Assembly (NCBI RefSeq): GCF_028583425.1
Contig: NC_072807.1
Location: 34,105,001-34,169,000, forward strand
Origin: Eublepharis macularius
Lineage: Eukaryota > Chordata > Lepidosauria > Squamata > Eublepharidae
DNA length: 64,000 nt
Reading direction: 5' to 3'
Below, in pieces: positions 20,401 through 29,400 of the stretch (positions within the stretch are counted from its first letter, which is position 1; each line of letters begins with the position of its first letter). Made by a program: the position numbers and the translations under genes. The notes beneath the pieces were generated by a model. It made no database searches and had not been told where the DNA came from. It saw only the letters and a list, made by a program, of their open reading frames with translations.

Positions 20401-23264
20401 ATCAGATAGCTGAGCTTTTGAGGGCCAAGATGGGCGCTGATATACCACCTTAATGAGTCCTGGGGGAGAAAAACCAGATGCATTCTCAACTCTTGATTGA
20501 TTGATTGATCGATCGATCGATCAAGCGAGTGATCAAGCGATCGATCAAGTAAGGGAGCAAGTGATTGACTGGAGTGGCCCCTTTGTCTTGGGAGGTGGAA
20601 TTAGCTCCAAGCAACAAATTCAATGTCTTTGTGGAAAGATTTCAGTACAGTTTAATGCGTGAACGAGGAGACAGAGGTTTATGCTTCTTACAGCTATGTG
20701 GTGGAGGCTTTTCTTGGCCTGTGCCAGGCCCCAGGTTGAATCCGTGCCTTATCCGGGCGAGAGGATCTTGGGGCAACAGGACTGAGAAGAGGACCTCTGG
20801 CTTCAACCCCTGAACAGCTGCTGACCATCAGCAGGTCATACAAGGCTGAATGCTCTTAGAAGTCAACTTCATCCATTTATCTGAGTTAAAATCCATAGGG
20901 TGGCCTTGCAAAGCAACTAGTTGGCCAAGAAGCATAGCTCAGGCTCAAACATGCATCACTGCGTGGCTTTGATTTTCCTTAGATGGTGTTGCAGACGTTC
21001 AGTCTCAGCTTTATTTCCAAAGGTGTTTGGATGATGTTTGTTTGAGATACTTGGTACCTGGGCTTTCGTTTTTATGTATTGTGATTTTGATGTTCAGGGC
21101 AAGATGTTTTTCATCAGCCTGGGCTTATCAATGTTCTGCAATGAAATAGATGTATTTTTTTTAATTGCAGGAGGAAAGCAGCGCAAAAAGCGGTCGAAAA
21201 CAAAAGCGGACCCGGAGGGATCAAGTCCCAAGGTTAGGAACTTCCTGGAAAGATGCTTTCTGTCCATTTAGTATAAGTTAATCCTACCCTCCTTGAGGGC
21301 AGCATATATGGTTCTCCATTTCTTTGCTTGTCCTCTGAATAGCCCTGTAAAGGAATGCCAGGAACAGAGAGGGTCAGCAACTAGAGCTGAAGGGCCAAAT
21401 TCCATCCCCTTTTCCTCCCTTGGGCTCATTGCAGCTAATGCTGGCTGAGTAGTCTTGGATTGGCATGCAACTTTTCCAGGGGGGCGGTGGAAGATGGTAG
21501 GGCCCATGTTGTACTGATGCTTTCCCTTCTGCTTGAAGCTCCCGAGAGGAAGTTGGCTGTTCCACAAAGGCACCTTTTGAGCCCCAAAGTTGGTTGGGCT
21601 AACGGCTGATAGGCTGCAGCTGGCTGCCCCGTGAAGGTTAAGCAGCATGCAATTGGGAACGGATTGTTCAAGTTGTCCAAATCTCTGTTCAGCTTCATTC
21701 AGGCCTAACCGGAGATTGATGCTATGTCAGTAAGCCTGGGACAGGGGGGATCGTTGGGGTTCAGACACTCCTTCTGTCCATAACAACCACCACCACCAAC
21801 ATTCGATTCATATACCACCCTTCAGGACAACTTAACGCCCACTCTGTGCAGTTTACAAAGTGTGTCATTATTATCCTCATGAAAATCGCCCTGTGAAGTG
21901 AGTGGGGCTGAGAGAGCTCTGAGAGAGCTGTGACTGACCCAAGGTCACCCAGCTGGTTTCAAGCGGAGGAGTGGGGAATCAAACCCGGCTCTCCAGATTA
22001 GAGTCCTGCCACTCATAACCACTACACCAAACTGGCTCTCAGTTATGCTCTATATGGCACGACTGAATGACTTTTTCTTTTGTGGCAAATCAGTTTACTA
22101 GGAAACCCAAATCCTGGTTTGTATGTATCCTGCAAATCAAGATTTTGCTCCCCAACATAAGTTCAAACACAACAGCAAAACGGCACTTTTTAAAAAAAAG
22201 TAGTAGTAACTAAATAGATCATGGTGTACAAAGGGATGGGGGTGGGTGGGATGCGTATGCCCAAAGGTTTCTCCCCCCCTCCAGTTAGGCTTTGCATCTG
22301 AACTGAGCTTTCGGGACCACACACCTCTCTGGCTCTATGCAGTCCTCTGCAATCGGTGTAGTAAGCATTAAAGCTGCCTTGAGCCAAGTGGAAAGGAATG
22401 GTAAAAATATTTTTCAAGGAATAAAATGTATATAGATATAGAGCCTTATATCAAGTATAATATTATAACGATTTTTCAATAATCATGTCAGGCCTTTGGA
22501 TAATGCTTAAGAAAAAATTTACTCATTTATTTAACTATTTTTTATAGGTAGCAAACATTGGAAAGAAAACTAATAATATTGTATGCTAACTATGTTTGCT
22601 GTCTTAGATCCTTGTATGCCATCAAAGGTACTTGAATTGAATTGAATTGTATGCTAACTATCTTTAACATCTGTAATAGAAGACTTATTTGATATCATTG
22701 TACAATATATTATATTTGTAACTGTTTATTAAGCATAATTTAAATTTTAAAAAATTATTTTTTAAAAAAGGAATAAAATGTATAGCTTGACATGCTGGTG
22801 TTCCAGGTTACTTTGAATGGCAGAGATGCAATTTCCATTCCCTTTTGATCGTGTGTCCATATTGTGTATCTTCCTAGGTAACGAAGTCAGGGGCTAGAAA
22901 GAACTTGAAGACCGGCACTTATCAGGAAGCTGCTGATGGAACACGAGGAAGGAAGAAGAAGGGCAAACCTGCCCAAGAAAAGACAGAGGACGCTGGGGGA
23001 ACCAGTGCCAGGAACCCAAACACCAGGGCTAGGAGAAAGGCCATTGCCTCACAGGAATCTCCTGCAGTTGTCTCCGTGGCTGAATCTCGAAAAAGGCGAT
23101 CCTCTGCTCGGAAGGACACAGGTGAGAAACGAGCTCCAGCATCAAGGCTGCTGAACTGGTTAACAGTGGGTTCAACTGGCCAATAAATGGCTCTCATTGC
23201 TTATTTTCTTCTTGTAGCCACAGCTGCAGCTGCTCCTAGATCCAGACGGGTGAAGGTCAAATAG
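14413..23264 (+). CDS. NEIL1: Endonuclease VIII-like 1 DNA glycosylase, complete
   Basis: NEIL1 is a nuclear bifunctional glycosylase/AP lyase that removes oxidised pyrimidines in base-excision repair. Coding exons: 14413-14888, 15488-15607, 15979-16042, 17373-17472, 17977-18101, 19915-19942, 21171-21232, 22878-23121 and 23218-23264; 421 aa (human 390). MPEGPE gives catalytic Pro2 and Glu3; Lys54 lies in SRGKELK; FRFGMSGSF and RFYT follow. RENVLKNLSDKAF opens the helix-two-turn-helix half and GIGNYLRAEILYR is the H2TH motif. GRTIWFQ belongs to the zincless finger. The tail is rich in Lys/Arg and probably carries the nuclear signal and partner-binding region. Exon 1 has about 14 extra residues relative to human before GLIFRFG. 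The lysine aligned to the human edited residue 242 is encoded as Lys (AAG at 17982-17984). Confidence 0.95.
16288..16410 (-). repeat. CORE-type SINE, 3' part
   Basis: Starts with (aac)n and attcgattttcagaccaccc-like sequence, then agcggtttacaaagtatg, in NEIL1 intron 3 of the coding region. Confidence 0.6.
16855..17098. mobile_element. Foldback element F2
   Basis: Inverted arms with ends GGGCCAAGCTAC and GTAGTTTGGCCC. Subterminal gacacaggctggacacttg and its near complement bracket a unique centre. Shares the ccaagctacaa end motif with F1. A small CCTGCCACCTTA minisatellite (17101-17155) follows. Confidence 0.6.
18440..18696. mobile_element. hAT-like MITE, family A, copy 1
   Basis: 257 bp, strongly palindromic around a GC-rich centre, with ends CAGAGCTTTTTTTC and GAAAAAAAGCCCTG. 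Flanks agctacgg (18432-18439) and agctaagg (18697-18704) form an 8-bp duplication with one mismatch. Confidence 0.8.
18887..19319 (+). mobile_element. hAT-like MITE, family B, copy 2
   Basis: 433 bp, ends CAGGGGTCATTTCG and CGAAATGAGCCCTG, exact 8-bp duplication ctaagcat at 18879-18886 and 19320-19327. No coding capacity. Confidence 0.85.
20285..20415 (+). mobile_element. Family H3 element, single arm
   Basis: gtagccgtggtggtctgtag, caagattcgggtccagtag and ttttgagagtcagagctc define this family. On the minus strand CTGATGA is followed by a stem II-like hairpin but GAAA reads AAAA, so the hammerhead box looks lost. NEIL1 intron. Confidence 0.55.
20490..20555. repeat. Tetranucleotide tract (TGAT / CGAT)n
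   Basis: ttgattgattgatcgatcga-type run degrading into tcaagcga units; a simple repeat in a NEIL1 intron. Confidence 0.8.
21783..22040 (-). repeat. CORE-type SINE, near full length
   Basis: (aac)n tail side, ataccacccttcaggacaac, ggtcacccagctggtttcaa, and a tRNA-like head with aatcaaacccggctctcc and taaccactacacc. Reference copy for the family in this window. Confidence 0.75.
22440..22790. other. AT-rich intronic stretch, probable LINE remnant
   Basis: Very AT-rich with (gaattgaattgaatt) and long A/T runs; resembles decayed LINE 3' UTR but nothing specific is recognisable. Confidence 0.3.
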
Positions 23265-23515
23265 ACATCCTGCTAACAAAGCTGTCCTCTTCGGAAGTTC
23301 CAACCTGGGGAACGAATGCCGCGATTCATTGCTAATGCAGTTTGATTAGGGAAGTCCCTATTTGAGACAAGTGAGTTATGAAAAATGCCTACTGATTCAA
23401 GGAAACCCGCCGAATGAATCTGGGACCAACTGACTATAAAAGATATATTGTTGAAGGCTTTCAGGGCCGGAGAATGATGGTTGTTGTGGATTTTCCAGGC
23501 TGTATAGCCGTGGTC

Positions 23516-23581
23516 TTGGCATTGTAGTTCCTGACGTTTCGCCAGCAGCTGTGACTGGCATCTTCAGAGGCGTGGCACCAA
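23516..23581 (-). ncRNA. Candidate hammerhead ribozyme (H1, left arm)
   Basis: Minus strand: CTGAAGA (23567-23561), stem II GCCAG/CTGGC, GAAA (23540-23537), CGTC with H17 = C23533, cleavage predicted before A23532. Stem I has inner CCT/AGG and outer TTGGT/GCCAA helices separated by an internal loop, as in known type I ribozymes. Confidence 0.65.
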
Positions 23582-23711
23582 AAGACACAGATCTCTCAGT
23601 GTCACAGTGTGGAGAAGATGTTGGCAGGTAATTTATATTTACTCAGGAAGGTAGATATAAATTACCTGCCAACATCTTCTCCACACTGTGACACTGAGAG
23701 ATCTCTGTCTT

Positions 23712-23777
23712 TTGGTGCCACACCTCTGAAGATGCCAGTCACAGCTGCTGGCGAAATGTCAGGAACTACAATGCCAA
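23712..23777 (+). ncRNA. Candidate hammerhead ribozyme (H1, right arm, sense to NEIL1)
   Basis: CTGAAGA 23726-23732, GCCAG/CTGGC stem II, GAAA 23753-23756, TGTC ending at C23760. The second stem III pair is U-G instead of C-G. Stem I uses TTGGT (23712-23716) with GCCAA (23773-23777) and CCT with AGG. Confidence 0.6.
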
Positions 23778-24451
23778 GACCACGGCTATACAGCCCGGAA
23801 AATCCACAACAACCATTGACTATAAAAGTTTTATGCTGATGAGTTCTGCTATGAATCTACACCTCAGGTCCATCGTTGAATGCGTTAGGATTTCTGTACT
23901 TAGGTACAGCAGTGACATTCAATTGTGAGATTAGCATGGGATTGTTTTCTGCCACAGTAGAACTGCAGCTAGTTTGTGTGAAGGGATGAGACGGCTCCTT
24001 GCCAGAATCTTACAGCTGTTGTGTGTTAACATAGCCAAGAATAAGTACTGCCTTCCATTCATTCCCTTGTCCCAAGAATGGACGCCTCCCTTTTTCCTGC
24101 TTGGGAGTTGCATATTTATATGAAATTAGGTATGGGTATTGAGACCAAAACCAGAATTGTGAAGAATTGGATTAGGAATAGTGAACGAGGTACAACATCT
24201 CCTCCTATGTGCCATTTCTGGGAGTGATCGTTTATCATAATCAAGCAAGCCGCATGCAAACTGCACTTCTAGAACAAACTGAAATGTCTTCCATTCTGAA
24301 ATGAACAGAATCTGATTTGCTTTAAAGTACCCTTCTCTAGCTTCGGCACAGAAATAGGTTTTTAATGGTTACTTCAGTCAAATGCTTTGCAAGCCAAATC
24401 TCTTTGTGAATTAAATTTTAAAATGCTTTTCAGGGTATGATTTTTGATATG

Positions 24452-24457
24452 AATAAA
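24452..24457 (+). terminator. NEIL1: NEIL1 polyadenylation signal
   Basis: AATAAA followed by a T-rich stretch, about 1.2 kb after the NEIL1 stop codon. No earlier canonical hexamer is evident in the UTR after the stop. Confidence 0.55.
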
Positions 24458-24649
24458 ACTATTTTTTTCACAGAAACCTTCCTTCTTTGGTGTGTCTTAC
24501 TTGTATTGTAAAACCAGATTTCCAGCCAGAAAAGCCTTTAAAAGACTGTAGGGGCCTTGCTCTTAGCACTGTTTTGATGCGCCCAGTCCAAACTACTAAC
24601 AAAATGTAGGCCAAACTATTCAAGATCACTATTCGTTTATTTCATTTAT

Positions 24650-24850
24650 TCCTTTCTCCGCAACAAGAACCACAAAGCTGCTTTCTTCCTCTGCATTTTA
24701 TCCTCACAACGACCCTGCGAGGTAGGTTAGGCTGAGAGAGTATGACTGACCCAAGGTCACTCAGGAAGTTCTGTGGCAGAGTGGGGATTCGAACCTGGGT
24801 CTCCCAGGTCCTAGTCCAACACTCTAACCACCACTATGCCATGCTATATT
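24650..24850 (-). repeat. SINE (tRNA head, CORE body)
   Basis: atcctcacaacgaccctgcg, then ggattcgaacctgggtctcc (box B complement region) and ctctaaccaccactatgcc. Between NEIL1 and MAN2C1. Confidence 0.65.
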
Positions 24851-25434
24851 ACTGCCGCAGGTGTTGGAAAAAGTACAGAGGATGGCAACCGCAATGATTA
24901 ATACAGACTATATATTAAAAACTTTTCCTTTTAATTCTAATTCTAGTGTGGCACTGCTCAGAGCCAAGTAGGCTGCATGAGCAGTATCATTAAAGTATTT
25001 AATGATTAAGCGGTTGGCAATCCTTTCCTGGGCCTTTCAATCTAGAAAAAAAAATGTCTAAGGGGAAATACGATAGAGGTTTATAAAATCATGCATGGGA
25101 TGTAGAAAGTGGATAGAAGAAGCATTTTTTCCTGGAACTCGGGGGTACTCAAGATGTGGGAAACAGGTTCAGGACAGAAAAAAGAAAATACTTCTTTACT
25201 CAGTGAGTATTTAAATGGTGGAATTCAGTGAAAGTGCACTGAGGGTCACGAGCACTGATGGCTTTAAAAGCGGGTTAGACAGATTCATGGAGATTTGGTC
25301 CATCGATGGTGACTGAGGGGAGTCTCCGAGTGATTCCGCACACGTTGGATAATGCACTTCCAATCCTCTTTATAGATCATTTGGAATGGATTTTTTTGTG
25401 TGTGGAACAAAAAATCCACCTCAAACAATTGATA

Positions 25435-25790
25435 AAGTGATATATTGTAGAAGGCTTTCACGGCTGGAGAACGATGGTTGTTGTGGGTTTTCCGGGCTGT
25501 ATCGCCGTGGTCTTGGCATTGTAGTTCCTGACGTTTCGCCAGCAGCTGTGACTGGTATCTTCAGAGATGTAGCACCGAAAGACAGAGATCTCTCAGTGTC
25601 ACAGTGTGGAGAAGATGTTGGCAGGTAATTTATATCTACTCAGGAAGGTGGGTTTGGGCTGAGTCATCCTGTAAGAGTTTCCCAGGGTGTGGGATGCTAA
25701 TGGAGGGAGGCTTCAGTGTATCCTGAGGAGGTTCTAAATTACCTGCCAACATCTTCTCCACACTGTGACACTGAGAGATCTCTCAGTGTC
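25435..25790 (-). mobile_element. Family H1 element, copy 2 (arms unequal)
   Basis: The long left arm matches the NEIL1 3' UTR element and has additional sequence (gctgagtcatcctgtaagag). The short right arm repeats about 45 bp in inverse orientation. No target duplication was found. Confidence 0.65.
25513..25578 (-). ncRNA. Candidate hammerhead ribozyme (H1, copy 2)
   Basis: Minus strand CTGAAGA (25564-25558), stem II CCAG/CTGG, GAAA (25537-25534), CGTC ending at C25530. Core is intact; the outer stem I has one mismatch. Confidence 0.6.
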
Positions 25791-26093
25791 AACACATTAT
25801 CCAACGTGTGCGGAATCAGCCTCCATATCCAGTGGCAGCAAAACTCGGAACACCAATGCCGGGAGGTGGCAGCAGGGGAAGGCCTCTCCCTCCGTGCCCG
25901 TTCATTGGGCCTTCCATGCCAGCTGCTTGGCCGCTGTGTGAAACAGGATGCTTGACTCCATAGACTGATCCGGCAGAGTTCGTCCTATATTGGGATGTTA
26001 AACAGAGCCTGTTCTACCAGTGGGCATCGCTGTCCACCCGCATATAAACTTAGATAACTGCTTTGCATTACTTTCCACCTGTTCCTTAAAGTA

Positions 26094-26099
26094 TTTATT
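26094..26099 (-). terminator. MAN2C1: MAN2C1 polyadenylation signal
   Basis: AATAAA on the minus strand about 340 bp after the MAN2C1 stop. NEIL1 and MAN2C1 therefore converge with roughly 1.6 kb between their 3' ends. Confidence 0.55.
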
Positions 26100-26439
26100 T
26101 CCTAGTCAAAGCAACCCTTCCTATGAAATTGATTCCTGCCAGACTAAGGCAAGTCACGGGTAACTGGATTCAAGGGCCTGTGTCACACGAGGGAGGGGAA
26201 ATCCTCCTTTAGAGTGGGCCAAGCAGCCACCGCTTGCTTTGGGCGAACTGACTTCAGCCAGCTGGTGCTGAAGTCCGTTCAAAGCCCCTCCATGCCAGAG
26301 CACTTTGGATCCTCGCTACAATTCCTGCAGTCCTTTCCCAAGCACGAACGTGGTTTCTCCGGCTTGAGTTCAGCCACACACCCCGTCCCCACCCCAGAAA
26401 GAAAATAATGAAGAGGAGGAATAGGTGTTCGCCACTCCT

Positions 26440-29400
26440 TCAAGGGCTGTCCTGCCGTTTCAAGATCAGCAGGACCGATTGCACTTGGAATGGCGTGAAG
26501 GAAAGCTTTATGCCACGTGGCTCCACCAATGGCAGAGAACTCCCAAGACAGGGTCGTTCCAAGAGGTCACACCTAAAAGGAAGAGAAGAGCATAAGACGT
26601 GGAGCTGTTGGCACAAGTTACTGTTGGAACGTCCCCAACACCGCCACACTACATACTCACAGCACTGCCTCTTGGACGGGGACGGATGTCCGGAGCCAGG
26701 TGACGAGGGTGCTGCCGTGCGACTCGTACAGTCGGATCACCAGAGCGTCTGACCTGTCCTCGGCCTGGACAGAAGGGAAGAAAAAGGCTCCTTAGAATCA
26801 GCACAACGCTGCCCATGCAGCGTTTTATCTCATCCTTCCCCCAAGGAATTTAGGATGCTGGGCTTAGAAGCTGGCTTTTAGAAGAAAATCTGAGAATCTC
26901 AGCACGCGGCTCAGGCAATGCAACAAAGTCCGCCTGGGCTTAGCCCTGACTCCACCTGCAATATGGGACCACACTTCTCCTCTTCCACTGAGCGTGGCTG
27001 GGGGATAAAAGAAAAATAAAATGAAGTACCTGCTTGACAGTCTCCAGAACAACAGCGGGGGATTCCACAGAGAACGCGCTCCAGGCCAGGTGCTGCTCTG
27101 AGGCACTGGGTGCCGTACGAAGAGGGAAGTTCAGGTTGTAAGCTTTCTGGATCACCCCGGCCTCCTGGAAGGAACCTGCGTGGAAGATGGTAGCAGGGTG
27201 GCTGCAATAAGCTTCACATTTGTAATACAGGCACCATCATTGTCAATGCAGCCCTGTGGCCAAAAGGGGAATCGGCTCCTCCCCACCGTCTATCTAGGCT
27301 TGGAGGATACTGCCAAATCCCTTGGAAAAACTCCTTAAAAGTCAGTTTCTCAAAACTCACCCATATGAGGCATTACCGCGTAGGTAAATTGGTGGCGTCC
27401 GATATCAGCAGTGGCGTCAGGTGACTTAGGTGCCCTTAACCTTGGAGGAAAAACAGGGGGAATCATCGGTTTGTATGGTCAACCTTGTTATTTAACACAA
27501 GCAGAAAATTCCAGGTTCAATCCGCAGCATCTCCAGTTAAAAGGATCAGGTTCAAGGTGATGGGAAAGACCTCAGATTTGAAGAGCTGCTGCTAGCCAGA
27601 GTAGACCATGCTGACCTTGTTAGAAGGTAGCTTTTGGTCCCAGATTTGGAATGCTTCACGTAGACAACCTTGCTTAATTTTATCCCCGTATTGTAGATGG
27701 GGGAACGGAGGCTGGAGAGGGAATGGCTTGCCTTAGTAGGAACTATAGACTACGCTACTGGGTACTGTCTGCTGATGTCGATATGCTCCTATTAGGGAGT
27801 TTCCATGTTCCTAAATGTGCCGTGTAAATTAGTTATGTAGAAAGATTTCATCTCCGCTCGGCTCTGTGCTTGTTTTCCAAATTTGCTGCTACCATACCCT
27901 ATTGTATCTCTTCCACTGAATGCCCTAACAGTTGTTCATTATTGTACTTTGCTCAGGGAATGTCCTAGCTGTTCTGTTCTATTCTATTCTATTGATTTTC
28001 GCTCGCAGTGTGTAATCTGTCTTGGATCTCAGTGAGAAAGGTGGACTATTAATAACAACAACAGCAACCCATGCTCTCCAGAGGCAGTTAACAGCACTAA
28101 GAAAACAGTGAAAATGCAATTTAAAACAGCGTCCCTATCTTTGGCATTTAAAAAAAAAATGAAATCTGAGATTGCTGCTGGAGATGCTGCATCCATTTCA
28201 GACTTCTGTGTGGAGGTGGAGCCCCCAAAATAGACACAGTTCTGCCTGCTGTCTCCTATCCCTGGTGGTCATTGAACCCTGATGACAGCACATTTGATTC
28301 CCCTCTGTTGTCCCTTATTTGTATAGAAATAGATGAATGTGCATCACTGGGATAAGACCAGAGGAGTTAGCCACATTAGTCTGTAGTTGCAAAATAGTAG
28401 AGTCCAGTAGCACCTTTAAGACTAACCTACTTTATTGTAGCATAAGCTTTCGAGAACCACAGCTCTCTTCAAAATCAAAAAGAGTCCAGTAGCACCTTTA
28501 AGACTAACCAATTTTATTATAGCATAAGCTTTCGAGAATCAAGTTCTCTTCATCAGATGCCTGATCAGATGTTTTGATCAGGCATCTGATGAAGAGAACT
28601 TGATTCTCGAAAGCTTATGCTATAATAAAATTGGTTAGTCTTAAAGGTGCTACTGGACTCTTTTTGATTTTGCTACTACAGACTAACACGGCTAACTCCT
28701 CAGGATCACAGCTCTCTTCGTTCGTCTGACAAAGAGAGCTGTGGTTTTCGAAAGCTTATGCTACAATAAAGTTGGTTAGTCTTAAAGGTGCTACTGGATT
28801 CTTTACTATTTTGGGATAAGACGACTGACCTGCATTGGTGGGAGCCAAGAAACACTGTATGATAGAGAATCGAGATGCCACCCCTTTGCTCCCAATAGCC
28901 TGCTACTTCCCCACTCACAAGGAGAGGCTCATCACGTTGCTGCGGACAGAGCAGCCGTATTTGCAGTCATTCAGCAGTGCGACCCCGAACCCATGCTCGG
29001 AGAGGTCCATCCATTTGTGATTCCACACCTTGAAAGAAAGCAACATCAGCAGGTCTCAAGGTCAGCTCTACAACTGAGCAGAGGCACTTTAATGCGCTCC
29101 ACAACAGGTGATGGAATGGTAAAAAATTAAATACAACTTGCGTTCCACCTCCCAGGTCAGAATCCTGCAACTATGGCTGTATTTGTTAAAGAAAAATGTG
29201 CACAACGTTCTCTTGGTGCTAATCTTGTGTATGTGCCTCACTTCTCCCTAATGATAAAGAGAATCACAACGAAAAACTCACTCTCCCCTATATTGTGTGA
29301 ATGAAATACGTGGGTTAACCCGAGTCAGCTTTCTCCCACAAACTGGAAAATGAATCCTGGATCAAACTGTGGTTTATAATCCTGGTTGGTTGGTGATGGG

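Larger units (their letters stand above)
23443..23816. mobile_element. Palindromic hammerhead-bearing element, family H1, in the NEIL1 3' UTR
   Basis: 374 bp flanked by an exact 12-bp duplication, tgactataaaag (23431-23442 and 23817-23828). Two arms of about 185 bp lie head to head around cctgccaacatcttctcc and its complement. Each arm contains the hammerhead consensus, on opposite strands. The sequence resembles the pseudo-LTR of Penelope-like elements of lizards, but no reverse transcriptase is present. It lies between the NEIL1 stop (23264) and its AATAAA (24452). Confidence 0.8.
25331..25818. mobile_element. MITE with TGATTCCGCACACGTTGG ends, carrying an H1 insertion
   Basis: Perfect 24-bp inverted ends: tgattccgcacacgttgg at 25331 and the complement ending at 25818. 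An H1 hammerhead-bearing element occupies about 25435-25790 inside it. Confidence 0.65.
25030..25990 (+). repeat. LINE-like interspersed repeat, split by an insertion
   Basis: Left piece 25030-25330 (ataaaatcatgcatgg, aatacttctttactcag, ggctttaaaagcgggttag) and right piece 25819-25990 (ggcttccatgccagc-like block) belong to one widespread sauropsid repeat. The interruption is the MITE at 25331-25818. Confidence 0.5.
28471..28706. mobile_element. Family H2 element, copy 4 (inner), both arms intact
   Basis: 236 bp inserted into copy 3 with a 13-bp duplication cacagctctcttc (28458-28470 and 28707-28719). The arms are almost perfectly inverted and both carry the complete hammerhead consensus. The left end is truncated relative to the right. 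Confidence 0.8.
28359..28811. mobile_element. Family H2 element, copy 3, containing another H2 element
   Basis: The outer element is flanked by tgggataagac (28348-28358 and 28812-28822, 11 bp exact). It is split into 28359-28470 and 28720-28811 by the inner copy. Its right-hand box reads CTGACAA, so the outer ribozyme core is damaged. MAN2C1 intron. Confidence 0.75.
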
